This document shows positions 49,886-60,344 of a stretch of DNA of 64,000 bases, in pieces; position 1 is the stretch's first letter; each line of letters opens with the position of its first letter. Position numbers and translations under genes: made by a program. The notes below the pieces were generated by a model. The model had not been told where the DNA came from. It saw nothing but the letters and a program-made list of their open reading frames with translations, and searched no databases. Where the stretch lies: the NCBI GenBank assembly GCA_963792785.1, contig CAWBXO010000001.1:62001-126000 (forward strand), in the 5' to 3' direction. The stretch is from CAWIMX01 sp963792785. GTDB taxonomy: Bacteria; Acidobacteriota; Vicinamibacteria; Vicinamibacterales; CAVVIG01.

Positions 49886-51818
49886 GCGACCTCGGGGATG
49901 CGGGCGTCGGCAGCGTCTGGACGCCCTGTTTGTCGATGAAGGTGCGGAACCACAGCTCCAGGTTGAGCAGGCTCCAGATGGCGTCGCCGTGGGCGCTGCG
50001 GCCGGCGGCATGATCCGCCAGCAATCGCGCCACCGCCTGATCGTCGAAGAGCCCGCGCTCCCGCGTGCGGCGATCGCGCAGAACGTCGGCGACGACGGCG
50101 TTCCAGGAATCGCGCGTCCACGTGCCGAACGGCACGGGGAAACCGAGCTTCGGCCGTTTGAGAATCGCGCGGGGCAGCAAGGGTTTCATGGCCTCCCGGA
50201 GCACCCGCTTGGTCGTCCAGCCCGAGAGTTTCCACGCGTCGGGCAGCGACGCGGCGAATTCCACGAGCACGTGATCGAGGAAGGGCACCCGGCTCTCGAT
50301 CGAGGCGGCCATGCTCATCTGGTCCTGCTTCATCAGCAGCTCGACCAGGTAGGTCTTCATGTCGGCATAGAGGAGGCGGTCGAGCAGCGTCGCGGACGGG
50401 CCCGGGCGTTCGAACGCCGCGACCGGCGCCGCGTACGCGTGCGCGCTCGTCGCCATCGCGCGCAAGTCCGGCGACAGCAGGGCTCGCTGCTCGGCGAGCG
50501 GAATGGCGGCGAAGTTGTCGAAGACCATGGCGGCCGGCGTGCGGTCGACGGCCAGGAACGAGCGCGCGAGCGCGCGCGAGGCGCGTCCGCCGCGGCCCGC
50601 CGACACGCGGCGCGCGATCGCGGCCCGGACGCGCTGGGGGAGCAGGCGCCCGTAGGAGCGGCCGGCGCGCCAGTTCCACGCCGTGCGCGGGTATTTGCCG
50701 TAGCCCGCCAGCAGCTCGTCACTGCCTTCGCCCGTCAGCACCACGGTGACGTGGCGGCGCGCGAGCGCCGAGACGAAGTAGAGCGGCACGCTGGATGGAT
50801 GGGCGATCGGCTCATCCTCGTGCCAGAGCAGCCTCGGCAGCGCGCCGAAGAAGTCGCGGTCGTCGATGACGATGTCGTGCGGCTCGGCGCCGATCGCGTG
50901 CGCGACCTGGCGCGCGTAGTCGAGCTCGTTGCAGGCGCGGTCCTTGAAGGCGACCGAGAAGGTCTTGATCCGCCGCCCCACGAGGCGCGCCATCACGGCG
51001 GCGATCGCGCTGCTGTCGATGCCGCCCGAGAGAAACATGCCGAGCGGCACGTCGCTCATGAGCCGCAGCCTCACGGATTCGTTCAGGAGGGCGGTGAAGC
51101 GTTCGACCGCTTCGCCGGGCGCGATGGGGGCGCCCGGACGGGCGACGGGTACGTCCCAGTAGCTGCGCGTGGTGGAGCGGCCGCGCGCGAAGACGAGGCA
51201 GTGGCCGGGCAGCAGCTTGCGCACTCCGGCGAAGAGCGTCTGGTCGTCTGACGTATAGCGCGTGCCGAGCATTTCGGACAGCACGCCCAGATTCGGGTCC
51301 GCCGTGAGGAGTCCGCTCGCGAGGATCGCCTTGATCTCGGATCCGAAGAGCAGCACGTCGCCCGCTCGGGCCCAGTAGAGCGGCTTGACGCCGAGGCGAT
51401 CCCGCGCGAGCAGCAGGCGCTGCCGCGGACCGTCCCAGATGGCGAACGCGAACATGCCGCGGAATCGATCGACGCACGCGTCGCCCCATTGCTCGTACGC
51501 GTGGACGATCGATTCGGTGTCCGAGTGCGTGCGGTAGACGTGGCCGCGCGCCTCGAGGTCGTGTCGAATTTCGGCGTGGTTGTAGATCTCGCCGTTGAAC
51601 GTCACCCAGACCGTGCCGTCCTCGTTGGCCAGCGGCTGCCCTCCGGCATCGAGGTCGACGATGCTCAGGCGCTGATGCGCGAGCACGGCGCGCGGCTCCT
51701 GGTGCAGGCCGGAGGCGTCCGGGCCGCGGTGCCGCAGCACGTCGCGCATGCGCGTCGCCCGCGCGACGGCGTCCGGCGCGAGCGGTTCCGAGGACACGAT
51801 GCCGGCAATGCCGCACAT
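49839..51818 (-). CDS. asnB: Asparagine synthase (glutamine-hydrolysing)-like amidotransferase, copy 1
   Basis: This 659-residue protein starts at MCGIAG, giving the N-terminal Cys nucleophile of class II glutaminases, and has the synthetase PP-loop FLSGGIDSS near residue 260. Three such genes in one polysaccharide operon suggest amidation of sugars or of an exported polymer rather than asparagine supply; this is inference. Confidence 0.9.
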   Translation of the reverse strand: MCGIAGIVSSEPLAPDAVARATRMRDVLRHRGPDASGLHQEPRAVLAHQRLSIVDLDAGGQPLANEDGTVWVTFNGEIYNHAEIRHDLEARGHVYRTHSDTESIVHAYEQWGDACVDRFRGMFAFAIWDGPRQRLLLARDRLGVKPLYWARAGDVLLFGSEIKAILASGLLTADPNLGVLSEMLGTRYTSDDQTLFAGVRKLLPGHCLVFARGRSTTRSYWDVPVARPGAPIAPGEAVERFTALLNESVRLRLMSDVPLGMFLSGGIDSSAIAAVMARLVGRRIKTFSVAFKDRACNELDYARQVAHAIGAEPHDIVIDDRDFFGALPRLLWHEDEPIAHPSSVPLYFVSALARRHVTVVLTGEGSDELLAGYGKYPRTAWNWRAGRSYGRLLPQRVRAAIARRVSAGRGGRASRALARSFLAVDRTPAAMVFDNFAAIPLAEQRALLSPDLRAMATSAHAYAAPVAAFERPGPSATLLDRLLYADMKTYLVELLMKQDQMSMAASIESRVPFLDHVLVEFAASLPDAWKLSGWTTKRVLREAMKPLLPRAILKRPKLGFPVPFGTWTRDSWNAVVADVLRDRRTRERGLFDDQAVARLLADHAAGRSAHGDAIWSLLNLELWFRTFIDKQGVQTLPTPASPRSHASAVVEVGPAAAAR

Positions 51819-51820
51819 GG

Positions 51821-53728
51821 CTAGGCCGCCACCTTTCCGGCCCTCGGCGAGTAGCGGCGGCCATCGACGAACTGGCGGAACCACAGCTCCAGCATCATCA
51901 GGCTCCACAGGCGATGGCCGTGGCTGCGCCGGCCCGCCGTGTGCTCCTGTACGAGGCGCGCGACCTCGCGCGTTTCAAAAATGCCGCGCGTGCGCAGGCG
52001 CCCGTCGAGCAGCAGGTCGTGCATCATCGGCAGGAGCGACGTGCGGAGCCATGTGTCCACGGGCACGGCGAACCCCTGCTTGGGGCGATTGACGATCGCG
52101 GGCGGCAGGCGCCGCTCGATCAGGCGCCGCAGGAGGTGCTTGCTGCGCCCGTGCGCCAGTTTCAGGCCGGTCGGCACCGTGGCGGCGAACTCGACAAGTC
52201 TGTGGTCGAGCAGCGGCACGCGCGCCTCGAGGCCCACGGCCATGCTCATCCGGTCCACTTTCGTGAGGATGTCGTCCACGAGATAGGTATGCACGTCCAC
52301 GCAGAGCGCGCGGTCGAGCGGATCGGCGGAGCTGCAGCTCGCGTAGGTGCGCCGGAAGCCGGCGAACGGGTCCGCGTCCTCGGTGGCGATGGCGAAGTCT
52401 CGTGAGTAGAGACCGCCCCGATCGTGTTCGAAGAGTCCGTACGCGTGCTTGAGGGCGCAGGCCTCGGCGGGGCTCAACCCGAGGTGCCGGAGCGAGCGAA
52501 TGCCCCGGAGCGCGAGCGGCAACCGGCCGCCCACGCGCCCGGCGAGTCGCGCCCCGAGCGGCCCGAGCCAGCCGCGCGCGGCGAGTTCCCACCGCTCCAC
52601 GCGGTGGCGCGCGTATCCGGCCCAGAGCTCGTCGCCGCCGTCCCCCGACAGCGCGACGGTGACCCGCTCGCGCGCCGCGGCCGACACGTAGTAGGTCGGC
52701 ACGGCCGACGAGTCCGCGAACGGCTCGTCGAAGTGCCAGGCGAGCGTGGGCATCAGGTCGGCGACGTCGGCGTGCACGATGCGCTCGTGCACGTCGGCGT
52801 CCAGGTGATCGCCCACCTGCCGCGCGTACTCGAGCTCGTTGAACGCCTGCTCGTCGAACCCCACCGAGAGCGCCTGCACCCGCGAGCCGCACGTCTTGAC
52901 CATCGACGCCAGCACGGTGCTCGAGTCGATGCCGCCGGAGAGAAATGCCCCGAGCGGCACGTCGCTGATCAGGCGGAGCTTCACGGACTCGTCCACGAGG
53001 GCCTCGAGCCGTTCCAGGTACTCGTCCTCGCGGGCCCGTTCGCCGTCACCGGGAAACTCGAGCGTCCAGTACCGGCGCACGGCCACCGCGCCGTTCTCCA
53101 GGGTCAGGAGGTGCGCGGGAGGCAGCTTCCAGATGGCCTTGAAGATCGTGCGCGGCGTCGGGACGTATTGCAGGGCGAGGTACGCGTCGAGCGCGTCGGC
53201 GCTCCAGTCGCGCGGCACGTCGCCGTCCTCGAGCAGCGCCTTGATCTCGGATCCGAACACGAGGCCCCCGGGCACCAGCGCGTAATGCAGCGGCTTGATG
53301 CCGAGCCTGTCGCGCGCGAGCAGCAGGCGCCGCCGGCGCAGATCCCAGACCGCGAAGGCGAACATGCCGCGCAGCCGCTCCACCGCGCCGTCGCCCCACT
53401 GTTCGTAGGCGTGGACGATCACTTCGGTGTCCGACTGCGTCCGGAACTGGTGGCCGTGCGCGGTGAGCTCCTCGCGCAGGTCGGCGAAGTTGTAGATCTC
53501 TCCGTTGAAGACCGTCCAGATCGTCTGGTCCTCGTTCGCCAGCGGCTGGTCGCCGGTCGCCAGGTCGATGATGCTGAGCCGCCGATGGCCGAGGCCGGCG
53601 CCCTCGGCGACGAAACATCCGCGGCCGTCCGGCCCGCGGTGAGCCAGCGCGTCGGTCATGCGTTCGACGAGCTCGCGCGACACCGGGGTGCTCCGCGAGA
53701 AGTTGACGCGCCCGGCGATACCGCACAT
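51821..53728 (-). CDS. Asparagine synthase-like amidotransferase, copy 2
   Basis: This 635-residue protein has MCGIAG at the N-terminus, FNGEIYNFADLR, and the ATP loop FLSGGIDSSTV. The middle and C-terminal parts (TKVDRMSMAVGLEARVPLLDH, RPKQGFAVPVDTW) are canonical. It lies 3 bases from copy 1 and shares one base with the upstream glycosyltransferase stop. The proteins share the family frame but differ throughout, so they are not a recent duplicate. Confidence 0.9.
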   Translation of the reverse strand: MCGIAGRVNFSRSTPVSRELVERMTDALAHRGPDGRGCFVAEGAGLGHRRLSIIDLATGDQPLANEDQTIWTVFNGEIYNFADLREELTAHGHQFRTQSDTEVIVHAYEQWGDGAVERLRGMFAFAVWDLRRRRLLLARDRLGIKPLHYALVPGGLVFGSEIKALLEDGDVPRDWSADALDAYLALQYVPTPRTIFKAIWKLPPAHLLTLENGAVAVRRYWTLEFPGDGERAREDEYLERLEALVDESVKLRLISDVPLGAFLSGGIDSSTVLASMVKTCGSRVQALSVGFDEQAFNELEYARQVGDHLDADVHERIVHADVADLMPTLAWHFDEPFADSSAVPTYYVSAAARERVTVALSGDGGDELWAGYARHRVERWELAARGWLGPLGARLAGRVGGRLPLALRGIRSLRHLGLSPAEACALKHAYGLFEHDRGGLYSRDFAIATEDADPFAGFRRTYASCSSADPLDRALCVDVHTYLVDDILTKVDRMSMAVGLEARVPLLDHRLVEFAATVPTGLKLAHGRSKHLLRRLIERRLPPAIVNRPKQGFAVPVDTWLRTSLLPMMHDLLLDGRLRTRGIFETREVARLVQEHTAGRRSHGHRLWSLMMLELWFRQFVDGRRYSPRAGKVAA

Positions 53729-54927
53729 CAGGATGCCGCCGCTTCCGCGAGCTCGGCCACGGGCAGACCGTGGCGGGCGAGCTCGTCGCCATAGATGCGT
53801 TCGAAGCCCAGCACCATTCGATCGAAGGTATGCCGCGCCGTGATCGCGCGCCGCGCGGCCTGGCCGAGCCGGTCGGCCAGCGCCCGATCCGACATCACCC
53901 GCACGAGCGCGTTCGCCAGTGCCGCGGGATCGCCCGGCGGCACGAGCAGTCCCGTCTGGTTGTCGTCGACGAGCTCGAGGAGGCCGTCCACCGCGGAGGC
54001 GACGACCGGCAGCGCCGTGCTCATCGCCTCGAGAACCGCGTTCGGCATGGCCTCCGATCGCGACGGCAGGGCGAACACATCCGCCGTCCGAAGGCGCCCC
54101 GCCACATCGTCCTGATACCCGAAGAAGGTGAACGCGCCGGCGACGCCGGCGGCTTCCGCGCGGGCGCGCACGCGCGCGAATTCGGGCCCGGTGCCCACGA
54201 CGTCGAACCTCGCGTCCGGCACGCGGCGGAGCACCAGCGCGGCCGCATCCACCAGCACGTCGTGTCCCTTCTCGGGCCGGAGGTTGGCGACGACGGCCAC
54301 GCGGCGGCGGACGGGCCGCGGGGGCGCCGGATGAAAGATCTGGGCGTCGAGACCGTTGGCGACGAGCGCGATGCGCGCGGCGGGGACCCGCTCGCGCCGC
54401 AGGCGCGCCGCGGCGGCGCGGGAGTTGGCCACGACGCGATTGGCGAACGCATAAGCGGCGCGCTGCAGCAGGATCTGCGCGGCGGACTTGTCAGGATTGA
54501 TCTCGCGGCGATTTCCGATGCGGACGGGCACGCCGGCGGCGGCGGCCGGAGGCAACGCGAAGACGTTGGCGTAGAAATCCGCGGTGTGGACGACGGCGAT
54601 GCGGTTCGCCCGGCACCACGCCGCGAAGGCGAGCGCCTGCCGGACGGTCTCGGGGCGGCGGAACGAGCGGACGGGGAATTCGGTCAGGCTGACCGCGGCG
54701 GACCGGGCGCGGTCGAGGCACGCGCCGCGCGCGTGCAGGCAGGCGAGGTGGACGCGCCAGCGGTCCGGATCGAGACGACACACGAGCTCCACCATCTGCC
54801 GCTCAGTTCCGCCGGACTCGAAGCTCGTCAGTACGAACGCGATGGGCACGGGCACGGTACGCGACACGCTGGGGAGAGAGCAAAGGCAGTGCCGCAATTG
54901 CAGGTGCCGAACGGGCCTGCGGGGCAC
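53728..54927 (-). CDS. GT4-family glycosyltransferase
   Basis: The GT-B fold starts at PIAFVLTSFESGGTERQM and has a donor site SRSEAMPNAVLEAMSTALPVVAS. The longest start is the GTG at 54927, directly after the stop of copy 3 of asnB. The family usually starts only a few residues before IAFVL, so GTG codons at 54855 or 54849 may be the true start. No clear ribosome site supports any of them. Confidence 0.85.
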   Translation of the reverse strand: MPRRPVRHLQLRHCLCSLPSVSRTVPVPIAFVLTSFESGGTERQMVELVCRLDPDRWRVHLACLHARGACLDRARSAAVSLTEFPVRSFRRPETVRQALAFAAWCRANRIAVVHTADFYANVFALPPAAAAGVPVRIGNRREINPDKSAAQILLQRAAYAFANRVVANSRAAAARLRRERVPAARIALVANGLDAQIFHPAPPRPVRRRVAVVANLRPEKGHDVLVDAAALVLRRVPDARFDVVGTGPEFARVRARAEAAGVAGAFTFFGYQDDVAGRLRTADVFALPSRSEAMPNAVLEAMSTALPVVASAVDGLLELVDDNQTGLLVPPGDPAALANALVRVMSDRALADRLGQAARRAITARHTFDRMVLGFERIYGDELARHGLPVAELAEAAAS

Positions 54928-56868
54928 TCAGCAGGCTGTCTGGGCGCGTACGAGTGGAATGAAAGGTGAGGAGAAGGGCAAACAACTTCCGGACGCGTCC
55001 AGGTACTGCCGGTGCCAGGACTCGAAGATCACGAGCTGCCAGAGGCGCAGGGCGTGGTCCCGCCGTCCGGAGGCGTGCTCCGTCAGCAGGCGCTCGACGA
55101 ACGCAGGCCGGAAGTATCCGCGCTGGCGCGCGGTCGGCGCGAGCAGCAGGTCGAACGCGAGGTCGCGGAGCGGCCCGCGGAACCACGCGTCGATCGGCAC
55201 GCCGAAGCCCTGCTTGCGGCGCGTGAGGACGTCGGGCGGCAGGACCCGCGCGGCCACCGCCTTGAGCACCCGCTTGCGCTCACCGTCGCGGATCTTGAAA
55301 TCGGCGGGGAGCGAGGCCGCGAAGTCGAGCATCGCGTTGTCGAGCAGCGGAACGCGCGACTCGAGGGAGTGGGCCGTGCTCATGCGGTCCACCTTCACGA
55401 GGATGTCCTCGGGGAGATAGGTCTCCATGTCGAACCGCATCATCTGGCTGTTCCACGAGAGCGCGCCGTAGCGGTCGAAGTGCGCGCCCAGGCGCGTGTC
55501 CGGGTCGCTCTGGCGGCGGCCGGCGAGGTCCGGCAGGAAGAGGGCGGCCCGGTCGTCAGCGCTGAAGAACCCAATCGCGTCCAGGTAGCGCCCGCGCGGA
55601 TCGCGCGACACGTGGCGGAGGAAGTTACGGCCGCGGACGCCCCGAGGCATGCGCGCGGCGGCGAATCCCGCGGCGCGGCGCAGCAGGGGCGACCCGTGCC
55701 GGTCGAACGCCGCGACGCGCGGGTGCGGCAGGTAGCGGTCGTATCCGCCGAAGAGCTCGTCGCCGCCGTCGCCCGACAGCACCACCTTGACGTGCCGGGC
55801 CGCCAGCCGGGACACGTACCAGGTCGGGAGCGCCGAGGCGTCCGCGAAGGGCTCGTCGAAATGCGCGACGACGGTGTCGAGCAACCCGACCGCGTCGGGG
55901 CGCACGAGATCCTCGTAGTGATCCGTTCCGAAGTACTCGGCGACCCGCCGCGCGTGAGCCAGCTCGTTGTAGCTGGCTTCGTCGAACCCGATGGAAAACG
56001 TCTTCAGGCGGCCGGCGGCCGCCCCGGCCATCAGCCCGACGACCAGGCTCGAGTCCGTCCCGCCCGAGAGCAGCGCGCCGATCGGAACATCCCCAATCAA
56101 GTGCGACCGGACGGCATCGGTGACGACGGCGAGCAGTTGCTCGGCAGCGTCGCGCTCGGAGCCGCGGAAGGTCTCCGTCGCGGGCAGCCGGAAGTACGGC
56201 TTGATGACGACGCGGCCGTCCCGCCAGATCAGCAGGTGTCCCGGCGGCAGCTTGCGAATGCCCATGAAGATCGACTCGTCCTCCGGCGTGTAGAGGAACG
56301 ACAGGTAATGATCGAGGGCGTCGAGGTTCACGGCCCGGGCCAGACCCGGCGCGCGCAGGATGGACTTGATCTCCGAGGCGAAATAGAGCCGGCCGCCGGC
56401 CTCGGCATAGTGCAGCGGTTTGATCCCGACACGGTCGCGGCCGAGCAGGAGCGTGCGCGATCGGCGGTCCCAGATCGCGAACGCGAACATGCCGCGCAGC
56501 CGGCCGAGCACGGCGGTGCCCCACTGCTCGTAGCCGTGCACGATCACCTCGGTGTCGGTGGCCGTCGTGAAGCGATGCCCGGACTGCTGCAGCGTGTCGC
56601 GCAGCTCGCGGTAGTTGTAGATTTCGCCGTTGAAGACCACCGACACGGTCCGGTCCTCGTTGTGCAGCGGCTGGTGACCGGCCGCGACGTCCACGATGCT
56701 GAGGCGGCGCATGCCGAGCGCGACGCCGGGCTCCACGAGCGCGCCTTCATGATCCGGCCCGCGGTGCCGCACGGCGACGCACATCGTGTGCACCAGGTCG
56801 CGGGCCGCGTCCCATCGCAGGGGGGCCACCGCCGCTGCCGACTCGACGAATCCCGCGATGCCGCACAT
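54928..56868 (-). CDS. Asparagine synthase-like amidotransferase, copy 3
   Basis: This 646-residue protein has MCGIAGFVE, FNGEIYNYREL and the PP-loop LLSGGTDSSLV. It has an uninterrupted C-terminal synthetase domain (VDRMSTAHSLESRVPLLDN, RRKQGFGVPIDAW). It lies 2 bases after the stop of the heparinase-like gene, in the same operon. Confidence 0.9.
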   Translation of the reverse strand: MCGIAGFVESAAAVAPLRWDAARDLVHTMCVAVRHRGPDHEGALVEPGVALGMRRLSIVDVAAGHQPLHNEDRTVSVVFNGEIYNYRELRDTLQQSGHRFTTATDTEVIVHGYEQWGTAVLGRLRGMFAFAIWDRRSRTLLLGRDRVGIKPLHYAEAGGRLYFASEIKSILRAPGLARAVNLDALDHYLSFLYTPEDESIFMGIRKLPPGHLLIWRDGRVVIKPYFRLPATETFRGSERDAAEQLLAVVTDAVRSHLIGDVPIGALLSGGTDSSLVVGLMAGAAAGRLKTFSIGFDEASYNELAHARRVAEYFGTDHYEDLVRPDAVGLLDTVVAHFDEPFADASALPTWYVSRLAARHVKVVLSGDGGDELFGGYDRYLPHPRVAAFDRHGSPLLRRAAGFAAARMPRGVRGRNFLRHVSRDPRGRYLDAIGFFSADDRAALFLPDLAGRRQSDPDTRLGAHFDRYGALSWNSQMMRFDMETYLPEDILVKVDRMSTAHSLESRVPLLDNAMLDFAASLPADFKIRDGERKRVLKAVAARVLPPDVLTRRKQGFGVPIDAWFRGPLRDLAFDLLLAPTARQRGYFRPAFVERLLTEHASGRRDHALRLWQLVIFESWHRQYLDASGSCLPFSSPFIPLVRAQTAC

Positions 56869-56870
56869 GG

Positions 56871-59226
56871 TTACGCTCCCGGCTCCGCGCCGGCCGCGAC
56901 GATCGTGGTCTGCTCCACGGCGTCCGCCGTCGTCCGCACGAGCACGACGCGGGCGTCGCTGTAGACGCCATCCGCGTGCCAGGCCGCGGCCGGCTCGGCG
57001 GCGTCGGTTTGGGTAATGACGACCGTCTCGGTGGAGGCGCGGCGGACCACGCGAACGGCGGCCGCGTGCGCGAGGCGGCCGCGTTCGGCGCTCACCGGCA
57101 CGATCTCCGCCGACCGGACCGGGTTCTGGGCGTCGAGGCCGAAGACGCTGACAATCCAGAAGGGCAGCGCGCGCCGATGCGTTGTACGGAGGGTGGTCGC
57201 CGGCTCGATGCGGCCGTAGATCGGGGCGTGCCACCCCAGGCCGCTCGCGCGATCCGCCCGGAAGTGTTGGACCTCGCCGACGGCCAGCGCGAGCTGGCAC
57301 CGGCGGTCGCCCAGGGTCAGCGCGGCGATGCGATCGCCCGGCGACACGTCCCACCGCGGGTCCAGATGCCAGTGCACCGCCGCCGTATGGGTGCCGTGAC
57401 CGCCGTGAACGAGATCCGCCACGATCACCAGCGCCGTTGGATGAGACGAGCACGTGGCGACGGTGCTCGATCGGGCGGTAGCCGTCGTGCGTGCCCTCGA
57501 AGTAGTCGATCCCGCAGACCGACCGCCAGTGGCGCACGCGGCCGTCGGTCGTCGCCGACCAGGCGAAAGGCCCCGCCGGCAGGGACTGCGGGCGGCCGTC
57601 GACGACGACCGTGTTGTGCAGGGCCGTCGACCGGAAACGGTCGCGCAGTTCGGGGTCCACGGTGTAACAGCCGGTGCCCGTGTCGATCAGCATCGGCTCG
57701 CCGTCCACGCTGAGCGTCATCGACAGCGCGTCGGCGTGCGCGTGTCCGGCGTTCCTGAAGCCGTGCGCGCCGCCGTCGATCACGACGTGCACGCCGCCGG
57801 GGGCGCGCGAGACGTAGTAGCCGCTGTCGGGGAGCGCGGCGGACGCCGGCGGCGGCGGCACGTCCACGTCCGCGAGGCGCTCGAGCCGGTCGCGCAGGGC
57901 GGGATGGCCGAGCATCCAGTACGCCTCTTCCGGCGGCCGGCGGTGCGGCGGCCCGCCGGCCGAGCGCCCGAGCCGCAGCTCCGGGCGGTTGGTCAGCGCC
58001 GCCGCGATGGCCAGGCTGTCGCGCACGTCGTCGGCCGCGCGGCCCGCCACCGGCAGGAGCAGGCCCCCGTCGTCGTCGCCGATGCCGGGGAGGTGGCCCT
58101 CGTTGTCGGCGAGGAGGCGCGCGGCGCCGGCGAGGCGCACCACCGCGTCCTCGAAGCGGGCGGCCCGCACGTCTCCGGTGGCCAGGGCGACGGCGAGGCC
58201 CAGACTGTAGAAGTCCAGCGTGTAGCGGTGGTAGTGCGTCGATCGCTCGCAGTGCCCGCCGTCGGGCAGAATCTGGCGGTCGATCTCGTCGAGCAGGAGG
58301 CGGCGCCCGAGTTGTTCACGCCTGGCGCTGGCAGCGAAGGTGGGCAGGGCGCGGCCGGAGACGTAGAGGGCGAGTGCCTCGCCGAGCAGGTGCGTGTTGG
58401 GGCTGAAGTAGCGCGAGAGATTGTGCTCGACCTCGGTCAGCTGACGGTCGAGCGCGAGCAGCAGGTCCACGATCCACGGGGACTCGTCGGCGGCGGCGTC
58501 CGGCAGAAAGAGCTGCAGCGCCCACACCCAGGAGATGGCGCGCAGGCCGAGCTCGAGCATGCTGGCCCAGTTGACGCCGATCAGGGGCGGGTTCGCCTCG
58601 AGCCAGCTGGTGAGCTCCGCGAGAAACCGGCGGCGGTAGCGGCTGTCACCGGTGAGCCAGTCGGCGCGCCCGAGGGTGAGCCAGTGCTGATGGCGGTTCA
58701 GCTCCCAGATGATCTTGTGATCGCCGCAGGCCGGATCGAGGTATGGCACCTCGGTCCAGAACTCGCGCGGCGCGCGGCGATCGTGCACGGGGTCCACGTG
58801 CCAGTCGGGGGCGTCGCCCGCGCCGTCGAAGCGCAGGCCGCGATAGCCGAGCAGGTCGTACGTGCCGGTGACGATGCGATCGGCTCGCGCGGCGGCCTCG
58901 GCCGGGCTGCCGGGGTGACCGTCTCGGATCGCGCGGGCGACGTCGGGGCGGAGCGCCGGGCCGATCACGAACTGCGGCGGCGCGGCCGACAGCAGGCCGG
59001 CCAGCCGGCGGTGGGCGTCGAGCCAGTCGCCGCGCATGAGCGCCGCGCGCACCGGGTTGAGCGCGGGCTCGGCCGCGAGCGCGCGCGCCAGACTCCGCCG
59101 ATCCCAGCGCGGGGATCGGCTCGTGGCGAGCACCCGGTGGAGCGTGTTGCGGGTCAAGGCTCGTCCGCGCTGGCCGATTTCCTCCAGGTCCATGCGGGCC
59201 AGACGGGTCACGTGATGTCGGTCCAT
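56871..59226 (-). CDS. Heparinase II/III-like polysaccharide lyase family protein, frameshifted
   Basis: The N-terminal part (about residues 30-420) is an alpha-helical toroid with the pattern KIIWELNRHQHWLTLGRA, NWASMLELGLRAISW and ERSTHYHRYTLDFY; the C-terminal part is a beta-sandwich (GFRNAGHAHADALSMTLS) as in heparinase II/III. The frame changes near 57424-57440 (VLVSSNG in one frame, then VIVADLVHGGHG in the next); one extra base beside a GATC explains it. Such genes are common in EPS operons and may trim or modify the uronic-acid polymer. The start at 59226 lies 3 bases after the preceding stop. Confidence 0.8.
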
Positions 59227-59228
59227 GT

Positions 59229-60344
59229 TCAGCGTCCCGGCACGCGCTCGCGCATCGTCGCCGGCGGCACCGCGCCCCGGGCGAGCCGGCGATAGAGACG
59301 CAGCCACTGGCCGCGCACGGCTGTCCAGGTGTAGTCGTCGCAGGCGGCGCGCGCGTGTCCCGCGAGCGCGGCCGCGAGTGAGGGGTGATCGAGGAGCTCG
59401 AGGACGCGGGCCGCCAGGGCGGCGTGGTCGCCGACGGGAGCGAGGAGCCCTTCACGCCCGTCCTCGAGCATCGCCGGAATGCCGCCGGCGTCGGTCGAGA
59501 CCACGGGGAGGCCGCTCGCGTAGGCCTCGAGCATCGAGGTCGGTGCGTTGTCGATGTTCGGGCTCTGAATATAGATGTCGTTCGCCGCGTAGTGCGCGTG
59601 GATTTCGTCGGGCGAGACGCGTCCCGCGAAGGTGACGTGCCGGAGGCCGAGGTCGGCCGCCAGAACGCGCAGGCCCGCTTCAGCCCGGCCGCCGCCGACC
59701 AGCGTGAGCGTGGCGTCGGGCCACCGCGCCTGCACGATCCGAAACGCCCGGAGCGTGCACGCGACGTTGTACAGCTCCTCGAAATTGCGGGTGGACAGCA
59801 GGCGGGGCCGGAGCGGCCGCCGCTCGCGGAAGTGGAAGCGCTCCGTGTCGACGACGTTCGGCACCACCGCCGCCGGGAGGCCGAAGGACGCGAAGACGTC
59901 GACCAGGAACCGCGACGGCACAATCGTGCAGGCCGTGCGGGCGATCGCCAGGCGCGCCACGGCGGAACGCTGCAGGTGATCCGGCGCCTGGCCGCTGCGG
60001 TAGTTCAGGATCGCCGGGCGCCCGAGGGCGCGTGCGACGGCGAGCGCCGGCAGGGGCGCGAGCAGAAACGACGCATAGGACGCCGAGAACACGTGCACGA
60101 CGTCGGCGCGCGCGATCTCCCGTACGAGCGACGGCACGTAGGTGAGCTCGGTCACCAGGGTGCGGAGGTACTTGACCTCGACGGCGCGGCGCAGCCACCG
60201 CGGGGGCGGCGGGTTGACCGGGACCAGCCACGCGTGGACGTCGGGATCGGCGCGCCACGCCTCGACGAGGCGGTTCGCCTGCACGGCCTGTCCACCGAGA
60301 ATGCCGAGCGACGGGGCGACGATGGCGATGCGCACTTTACCCAT
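59229..60344 (-). CDS. GT4-family glycosyltransferase
   Basis: This 371-residue protein starts MGKVRIAIVAPSLGILGGQAVQ, a typical GT4 acceptor loop, and has the C-terminal donor site NIDNAPTSMLEAYASGLPVVSTDAGG. It overlaps the upstream GT2 gene by 8 bases. Confidence 0.88.
   Translation of the reverse strand: MGKVRIAIVAPSLGILGGQAVQANRLVEAWRADPDVHAWLVPVNPPPPRWLRRAVEVKYLRTLVTELTYVPSLVREIARADVVHVFSASYASFLLAPLPALAVARALGRPAILNYRSGQAPDHLQRSAVARLAIARTACTIVPSRFLVDVFASFGLPAAVVPNVVDTERFHFRERRPLRPRLLSTRNFEELYNVACTLRAFRIVQARWPDATLTLVGGGRAEAGLRVLAADLGLRHVTFAGRVSPDEIHAHYAANDIYIQSPNIDNAPTSMLEAYASGLPVVSTDAGGIPAMLEDGREGLLAPVGDHAALAARVLELLDHPSLAAALAGHARAACDDYTWTAVRGQWLRLYRRLARGAVPPATMRERVPGR

Noticed and set aside
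57454..59295. 613-codon plus-strand ORF opposite the heparinase-like gene
   Set aside because: Val/Ala/Arg/Asp shadow translation; no family resemblance.
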